NCBI GenBank assembly: GCA_904393835.1
Contig: CAJFNC010000012.1
Coordinates: 45,557 to 109,556 of the forward strand
From: an uncultured Ruminococcus sp.
GTDB taxonomy: Bacteria > Bacillota > Clostridia > Oscillospirales > Acutalibacteraceae
DNA: 64,000 nucleotides
Direction: 5' to 3'
Shown piece after piece: positions 59,472 through 64,000 of this stretch. Both the position numbers and the translations under genes were made by a program. The first letter of the stretch is position 1, and each line of letters opens with the position of its first letter. The notes beneath the pieces were generated by a model. That model was not told the DNA's origin. It did not search any database and saw only the letters and a program-made list of their open reading frames with translations.

Positions 59472-60203
59472 TCAATTACTGTTGTTTTCCATTCTTTTTG
59501 TAAGTTCCGACAATGTCACCTCATAGCCCGCACGCTCATAGCTTAGATAATCTGTGAAGACCTCAAATTTATCGGTGTTGCCGGACAAAATTTTTGCAAT
59601 GTATTCCAAAAAATACGGATTTTTAATCAAAACCGGACCCGTAAGGTGTGTGCCGTACATATGATTGAGCATTACACCCTCTTTTTTGTCGCCCGAACAG
59701 TTGCCGATTCCCATTTTTACGTCAAAAATCGGTGTTTCAACGCCCTTTATCTCGCTGCATTTGTTTACAAAACCCACAAGCGGTTCATCAAGAAAATCAG
59801 CCGTAAAAATAACGTCGGAGGTTACTCGTGTTTTGTTCTGCTCTACGGTTTCAAAGTCAAAAATTCCCATACCATCGTATTTGTTTGAATCGGCGTCTGT
59901 TATGGATTTTCCGAGCATTTCAAAACTGTTGCCTGTAAAAAGCGCAACCTTGCCCGCCTCAATGTAATCATTAAGCTGATTTGTGTATTTTTTAAAGTCG
60001 TCCAGCACAATTTTTTGATTTTTTTCGGTACCCGAACCGATATAGATAAAATCAAAGTCGTCAAAATTCACGCTGTCGCCCAGCGTCGCCGTTACAACTT
60101 CGGGATTTGCGTTGCTTTTTTGCAAAATTCTTTCAACGGCACGCACATTACCGTACTCGCCGTACAAATTCATAATATCGTGATACAGATGTAAAATTTT
60201 CAT
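59472..60203 (-). CDS. gatD: Lipid II isoglutaminyl synthase, GatD-like glutamine amidotransferase subunit
   Basis: 243 aa class I amidotransferase fold, partner of MurT in amidating D-Glu of lipid II. LHLYHDIMNLYGEYGNVRAVERIL is the diagnostic GatD/CobQ-like start. At the nucleophile elbow, where GatD normally has C-G-G-Y-Q, this protein reads FTGNSFEMLG with no Cys; the His-containing LNHMYGTHLTGPVL is kept. Glutamine hydrolysis may therefore be lost or altered. It is 2 bases downstream of murT. Confidence 0.88.
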   Translation of the reverse strand: MKILHLYHDIMNLYGEYGNVRAVERILQKSNANPEVVTATLGDSVNFDDFDFIYIGSGTEKNQKIVLDDFKKYTNQLNDYIEAGKVALFTGNSFEMLGKSITDADSNKYDGMGIFDFETVEQNKTRVTSDVIFTADFLDEPLVGFVNKCSEIKGVETPIFDVKMGIGNCSGDKKEGVMLNHMYGTHLTGPVLIKNPYFLEYIAKILSGNTDKFEVFTDYLSYERAGYEVTLSELTKRMENNSN

Positions 60204-60205
60204 AA

Positions 60206-61531
60206 TCAGTCCACCTTTACTTTTCCGAGAAATTTATCTTTGTCCGAGAAGCAGGTTATTACATAAATGTACTCTTTTCGGTCGCTGTCGAGATACTCGC
60301 AAGCCTGCCCGATATCCTCTGTCACCTTGATTTTATCCGACGGAATGTCGGTGTAAGAAAATCTTACCGCAAGGTCGTTGCAGTATTTGCCCGCCAGCAC
60401 AATCTGACGAACGTTGTCGTTGTTGAGCATTTCAAAGTAAATATCCCAAAGCCATGAAACGTCGCTTGTAAAATATTTTCTACTGACTGCGTCAACTATG
60501 AACATAACATCGCAGCCGTTTGTATCGGCGCACGCAAGGCGGATTGACTGGTTGTATGAAATGCTGTTTTCGTGTTTTGAAGTGAGCAGCATCCCCCTTC
60601 TGCCGCCAAGCTCAAAAGTAACGACACGTCCGTTTTTAAGTACGTAGTTGCTGATGTTTTTCGCAATTTTATCCTGATCTATACCGGCAATTGATGCAAC
60701 CGTAAAGGCGGCAAGTAGGTTATATATGTTGTAAAGAGACTTAAGAGCAAGCTTAATTGTGTACTTGCCGTTAATCTGAGCCTCGCCTTTTTGCAGGTCA
60801 ACCGCTGTCACGGTGTATTCGGTATTATGACGTTTGTATCCGCAGGAGGTACACTCATAGTGACCTATATGGTCGTAGTGGTATGTCGAATATTTCATCG
60901 GTGATTTGCAGATCGGACAATACGCGCCGTCGTTGTAAACACCCACAAATTTTTCCGTGTCGCTTGAAAGCTTGTCCGCTCCGAACCAAATGACGTTTTC
61001 TCTGTCCTTGCCGAAAGAAGATACAAGCGGGTCGTCGGCGTTTAAAATAAGCGTTGTTTCGGGATGAATACTGTCTTTTATTGCGTTGTAAACCCACTCG
61101 GGATGGCCGTTTCGTGTGAGCTGATCACGGTAGAGGTTAGTAATTACGTAGTGAGTAGGCACAATATATTTAAAAGTATATTGTGCAAATCGTTCGTCGC
61201 TTTCAATGAGCAAAATATCGCTTTTCACCTTACCTGTCAGGGTGGCGCTGTTTAAAATAAGAGTTGTTACACCCTCGATCTGGTTTGAACCCTCTTTATT
61301 CCACGCAACATTTTTGCCGTTTTGAGTAAGTATGTGAGCAATCATTTCCACAGTCGAAGTTTTGCCGTTGCTGCCGGTAACGGCAATAATGTATTTGGGA
61401 AGCTGTACTCTTTTTAAAATATCGGGACAAATTTTGAGCGCAATCTGACCCGGCAAACTGCTGCCCTTTCCCACCAATTTACCTATAAAGCGTAAAATCT
61501 TGCATACTATTATGGTAAACAGAACCTTCAT
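60206..61531 (-). CDS. murT: Lipid II isoglutaminyl synthase, MurT subunit
   Basis: 441 aa Mur-ligase-type enzyme. ATP loop VTGSNGKTSTVEMIAHIL, Mur central-domain motif LNADDPLVSSFG, a four-Cys zinc ribbon CPIC...CTSCGYKRH (about 220-250) found in MurT, and the C-terminal DUF1727 domain. It activates the D-Glu carboxylate of lipid II; GatD supplies ammonia. GGAGGA ribosome site. First gene of the murT-gatD-recD2-comF run. Confidence 0.94.
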   Translation of the reverse strand: MKVLFTIIVCKILRFIGKLVGKGSSLPGQIALKICPDILKRVQLPKYIIAVTGSNGKTSTVEMIAHILTQNGKNVAWNKEGSNQIEGVTTLILNSATLTGKVKSDILLIESDERFAQYTFKYIVPTHYVITNLYRDQLTRNGHPEWVYNAIKDSIHPETTLILNADDPLVSSFGKDRENVIWFGADKLSSDTEKFVGVYNDGAYCPICKSPMKYSTYHYDHIGHYECTSCGYKRHNTEYTVTAVDLQKGEAQINGKYTIKLALKSLYNIYNLLAAFTVASIAGIDQDKIAKNISNYVLKNGRVVTFELGGRRGMLLTSKHENSISYNQSIRLACADTNGCDVMFIVDAVSRKYFTSDVSWLWDIYFEMLNNDNVRQIVLAGKYCNDLAVRFSYTDIPSDKIKVTEDIGQACEYLDSDRKEYIYVITCFSDKDKFLGKVKVD

Positions 61532-61681
61532 AATCCATTTCCTCCGTAAGACTTAATAATATTTATTATACCACAATTCTCCTGTAATGAATATAATAAG
61601 TTGCAAAAAATTAAGGTCTTGAATTATTTTTTTAAAGGTGTATCATAATAATATATAATAATGGAAGAGGGATTTTTTATT

Positions 61682-62125
61682 ATGTCAAAGATTGATGAAG
61701 TAAGAGCAGCCATGGTTGCTGCTATGAAAGCCAAAGATAAACCCAGAAAAGACGCTTTGTCGATGCTTTTGTCGGCGCTCAAGGCTAAATTTATTGATAA
61801 AAGAGCCGACTTAACCGAAGAGGAGGAAAATACAATCATCCTGCGTGAAATAAAACAGGCTCAGGAAACCTTGGACAGTGCTCCCGCAGACAAGACCGAT
61901 TTAATTGATGAGTGCAAGCTCAGAATTGAGGTTTACTCGGAATTTGCTCCCAAACAAATGAGTGAGGATGAAATCAGAGCAACAATTGAAGGGGTTTTAA
62001 AAGAATTGGGAATTGAAAAACCTCAGCCAAAGGATAAGGGAATAATTATGAAAAATCTTATGCCCAAAACAAAGGGCAAAGCTGACGGCTCGCTTGTAAA
62101 CAAAATTGTCGGCGAATATATGTAA
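61682..62125 (+). CDS. GatB/YqeY domain-containing protein
   Basis: 147 aa helical protein. SKIDEVRAAMVAAMKAKDKPRKDALSMLLSALK opens the YqeY fold; FAPKQMSEDEIRATIEGVL and GIIMKNLMPKTKGKADGSLVNKIV form the tail domain shared with GatB, which in GatB contacts tRNA. No catalytic role is known for stand-alone YqeY. ATG 61682 follows GAGGG; the ORF-track start is seven codons early. Confidence 0.92.
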   Translation: MSKIDEVRAAMVAAMKAKDKPRKDALSMLLSALKAKFIDKRADLTEEEENTIILREIKQAQETLDSAPADKTDLIDECKLRIEVYSEFAPKQMSEDEIRATIEGVLKELGIEKPQPKDKGIIMKNLMPKTKGKADGSLVNKIVGEYM

Positions 62126-62128
62126 GTT

Positions 62129-62163
62129 AAAAGGCAGAACGCAAAAGTGTTCTGCCTTTTTCA
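62129..62163. terminator. Terminator between yqeY and the converging small membrane-protein gene
   Basis: A perfect 12-bp stem AAAAGGCAGAAC/GTTCTGCCTTTT, then T-rich sequence. Confidence 0.88.
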
Positions 62164-62508
62164 TTCATTTTGCGCTCGTGTGAGCATTTCGATTAATTCG
62201 CTTTTTTCCATAAATTTAACCGTCGGGTTATCTTTGCATATTTTCTGACAAACTTCCTTTGTATTTTCGTCCATATCGCAGTCGAGGCAAATCACACAGT
62301 CGTTTTTGCCGCGACTTACCCACTTTATTTTTGCAACGGCGCAGCGAAGCAGCATTTCGGCGTTGCTGCAATTTTTTTTAACGGGCGTCAAAAGCACAAT
62401 GCCGTTTGAGCATTTGTCCTTAAAAATCCAGAAGCACAGCTCCCTTGCAAAAGCTATCACCCCAAAGGTTGCAAACACAACAAGCAGTACCGCCGACAAA
62501 ATATCCAT
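62161..62508 (-). CDS. Hypothetical single-pass membrane protein
   Basis: 115 aa. One N-terminal helix (LSAVLLVVFATFGVIAFA) followed by a cytosolic Cys-rich domain with VICLDCDMDENTKEVCQKICKDNPTVKFMEKSEL, whose strand-helix order looks like a small alpha/beta domain. I do not recognise the family with confidence. ATG 62508 has GAGGTG upstream; the ORF-track start is 12 codons early. Confidence 0.65.
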   Translation of the reverse strand: MDILSAVLLVVFATFGVIAFARELCFWIFKDKCSNGIVLLTPVKKNCSNAEMLLRCAVAKIKWVSRGKNDCVICLDCDMDENTKEVCQKICKDNPTVKFMEKSELIEMLTRAQNE

Positions 62509-62653
62509 GTAATTCACCTCATTACATTTTATTTGAAATTTCAAAAAATGTTCGGTATATTTTAAAAAAAATCAGAAACACTACTAAAGACAAGCCGAAA
62601 CATTACGGATTGTCACGACATTAGCATGCAATGATTTTTATGAGGTGAAAAAA

Positions 62654-62830
62654 ATGATGGACAATTCTTATGTAAACCACTGTATTGAGTGTTCTGTAAC
62701 TAACTGTAAGTTCCACAACAGCTCAAAGAATTACTGTTCTCTTGAAACAATCAAGGTAGGCACACACGAGGCTAACCCCACAATGTGCCAGTGCACTGAC
62801 TGCCAGAGCTTTCAGGCTAAGAGCTGCTGA
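62654..62830 (+). CDS. DUF1540 domain small Cys-rich protein
   Basis: 58 aa with eight cysteines: HCIECSVTNCKFHNSSKNYCSLETIKVG and MCQCTDCQSF. This spacing is the DUF1540 pattern, a putative metal-binding domain common in sporulating Clostridia; the function is unknown. ATG 62654 lies six bases after GAGGTG. A long hairpin follows the gene. Confidence 0.88.
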   Translation: MMDNSYVNHCIECSVTNCKFHNSSKNYCSLETIKVGTHEANPTMCQCTDCQSFQAKSC

Positions 62831-62839
62831 TAATCAGCT

Positions 62840-62876
62840 GTACAAATTGCCCTCAAAATTTGAGGGTGATTTGTAC
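62840..62876. terminator. Long hairpin between DUF1540 and AEC genes
   Basis: GTACAAAT..CCCTCAAA pairs with TTTGAGGG..ATTTGTAC with a 2-base internal mismatch. There is no U-run, so it may be a transcript-end or processing structure rather than a classical terminator. Confidence 0.5.
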
Positions 62877-62903
62877 TGTACATATGTGTAAAGGGGCGGC
62901 AAA

Positions 62904-63836
62904 ATGAGCATTTTTTCTTCAGTAATTTTCAGGATTGCCGTTCTGTTTTCGTTCATCCTTATCGGCTTTATCCTGTGCAGGTTTAAACTTTTGCCTCAAG
63001 AAACGTCGGTGGTGTTTTCAAAGCTTGAAAACAAAATCCTAATGCCCGCCGTTGTCATTAATACATTTCGTACAAACTGCACTGTAAAAAACATTACCGA
63101 AAAATGGAATTTTATCGTTTACAGCGTGGCGGTACTTCTATTTTGTATAATAACAGCTTATATTGTGTCGCGTTTTCTTTCCAAAGACAGCTATATGCAA
63201 AAAGTTTACCGCTACTCAATTGCTGTTTCAAACTTTGGTTTTGTAGGTACTGCAATGGTTTCGGGCATATATGGCGCCGACAGCATTGAGCTTTTTGACT
63301 ACCTTATGTTTACTTTACCGCTTAATATGTTCACCTACTCATTGGGAATTGCTTGGCTTGTGCCCGAAGAACAAAACAAATTCAGTTTTAAGTCATTTTT
63401 AAACCCGATTTTTGTGTCGCTTTTTATAGGCGCAATTTTAGGATTATTTTCTTTCCCGAAATTCAAATTTGTGACCGAAATTATCTCAAGCGCCGCCGAC
63501 TGTATGTCGCCTATTGCAATGATACTGACGGGATTTGTTATCGGACAGTATAAGCTTTTGTCGCTGCTTAAACAGAAAAACACCTATATTGTAGCCGCAA
63601 TCAGGCTTGTGGCAATCCCCGCCGCAGCAGTTTTAGTGCTTGAGCTTTTAAATACTCCGAGCGAAATTATAGTCGCCACACTCTGCGCCCACGCAATGCC
63701 TTTGGGGCTTAATACCGTTATTATTCCGTCCGCTTATGGCAAAAACCCCGAAACGGGGGCTGGTATGGCGCTTGTTTCACAACTTTGTTCGGTTGTTACA
63801 ATACCGCTGTTGTTTTATATTTTCGGCTACGCTTAA
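62904..63836 (+). CDS. AEC (auxin efflux carrier) family permease
   Basis: 310 aa with ten predicted helices in two halves. SIAVSNFGFVGTAMVSGIYGADSIELFDYLMFTLPLNMF (unwound N-x-G-F-x-G motif) and AHAMPLGLNTVIIPSAYGKNPETGAGMALVSQLCSVVTIPLL are hallmarks of AEC/MleP-like transporters, which move organic acids such as malate. AAGGGG precedes the ATG. Single gene. Confidence 0.92.
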   Translation: MSIFSSVIFRIAVLFSFILIGFILCRFKLLPQETSVVFSKLENKILMPAVVINTFRTNCTVKNITEKWNFIVYSVAVLLFCIITAYIVSRFLSKDSYMQKVYRYSIAVSNFGFVGTAMVSGIYGADSIELFDYLMFTLPLNMFTYSLGIAWLVPEEQNKFSFKSFLNPIFVSLFIGAILGLFSFPKFKFVTEIISSAADCMSPIAMILTGFVIGQYKLLSLLKQKNTYIVAAIRLVAIPAAAVLVLELLNTPSEIIVATLCAHAMPLGLNTVIIPSAYGKNPETGAGMALVSQLCSVVTIPLLFYIFGYA

Positions 63837-63847
63837 TGCTTTAATCA

Positions 63848-63876
63848 TTGACACAAATGTATATTTGTGTTATCCT
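63848..63876 (+). promoter_or_regulatory. Promoter with operator-like palindrome at the right edge
   Basis: TTGACA and TATCCT with a 17-base spacer; the spacer region holds ACACAAAT-GTAT-ATTTGTGT, a perfect palindrome. It would control a gene continuing beyond the window or the structured leader next to it. Confidence 0.55.
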
Positions 63877-63906
63877 TAATTCATATTGATTTAATATGAA
63901 TTAAGG
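63874..63906 (+). promoter_or_regulatory. Perfect 14-bp leader hairpin overlapping a ribosome-site-like AAGG
   Basis: CCTTAATTCATATT and its exact complement around five bases, immediately downstream of the promoter. The right arm ends in AAGG of an AAGGAG sequence, so it could hide a ribosome site. No convincing ORF starts nearby inside the window. Confidence 0.45.
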
Positions 63907-64000
63907 AGTCCTGCAAATAAAAGTCAAGTCGTAAAATGAAAAAAGTTAAAAAATTTTTTGGCAGCAGAAAAAGGGTATAACAAAGCAAGCCGGACTTTAA

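Noticed and set aside
63936-63980. 14-codon ORF (MKKVKKFFGSRKRV) after the right-edge hairpin
   Set aside because: No ribosome site at usable distance; the true gene probably lies beyond the window.

Overview
The window reads as a chromosomal segment of a low- to mid-GC, spore-forming, Gram-positive Clostridia, most likely a gut Ruminococcus close to the starch degrader R. bromii. The evidence is a secreted protein ending in a type I dockerin, a secreted multimodular X25-like/cohesin-like protein with a cell-wall sorting signal, SpoVT, a MurT/GatD pair, single-chain glycyl-tRNA synthetase and a DUF3784 protein. The species assignment is inference; there is no rRNA here. No CRISPR array, intact transposase, integrase or prophage was seen.

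1-7.3 kb: a partial ECF transporter S component, then a minus-strand redox group (flavodoxin, two ferredoxin-tailed aldo/keto reductases, a double carboxymuconolactone decarboxylase, an SDR) with an HxlR regulator and a divergent flavin-binding protein beside it. A LysR gene carries an in-frame TAA, and a DUF3784 membrane protein follows. 7.5-13.5 kb: two tRNA-Ser genes, glyQS, the dockerin protein, and a GT39-like membrane glycosyltransferase with a patatin-like lipase. 13.6-17.1 kb: a heterodimeric ABC exporter. 17.2-17.4 kb: a compact promoter-to-terminator unit that looks like an unrecognised small RNA. 17.6-21.3 kb: the X25/cohesin-like surface protein, split into three frames by a 22-bp tandem duplication and a 25-bp deletion at the same place in two repeated modules.

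21.4-28.9 kb: housekeeping genes on the minus strand (galE, cyclophilin, tsaD, rimI, a low-molecular-weight phosphatase, polA, alr). 29.0-32.6 kb: a flavin reductase gene, an intact tRNA-Leu(TAG), and 2.5 kb bounded by a 70-bp duplicate of the tRNA 3' part. This looks like a tiny integrated island; it carries a GNAT gene and an RsgA-type GTPase behind a long leader with a nine-codon ORF and two terminators. 32.6-40.1 kb: an anion permease, then an accessory plus-strand operon of LD-carboxypeptidase, a broken cytidine deaminase, four GNATs, an HD protein, a methyltransferase and an unknown protein, with several decayed gene pieces.

40.2-46.4 kb: a CIRCE-controlled Hsp20, a very large ABC/FtsX transporter that appears to start at ATT, and an NSS symporter. 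46.4-54.7 kb: a polyamine uptake operon (potABCD) continuing into a MATE pump and two isochorismatase-type hydrolases. It lies behind a textbook MerR promoter (19-bp spacer with a perfect palindrome) and a leader terminator that overlaps a ten-residue ORF; the MerR gene sits directly upstream. 54.9-63.8 kb: spoVT, mreB, comF-like, recD2, gatD (without its usual nucleophilic Cys), murT, a YqeY protein, a small membrane protein, a DUF1540 peptide and an AEC permease. The right edge holds a promoter with an operator-like palindrome for a gene beyond the window.
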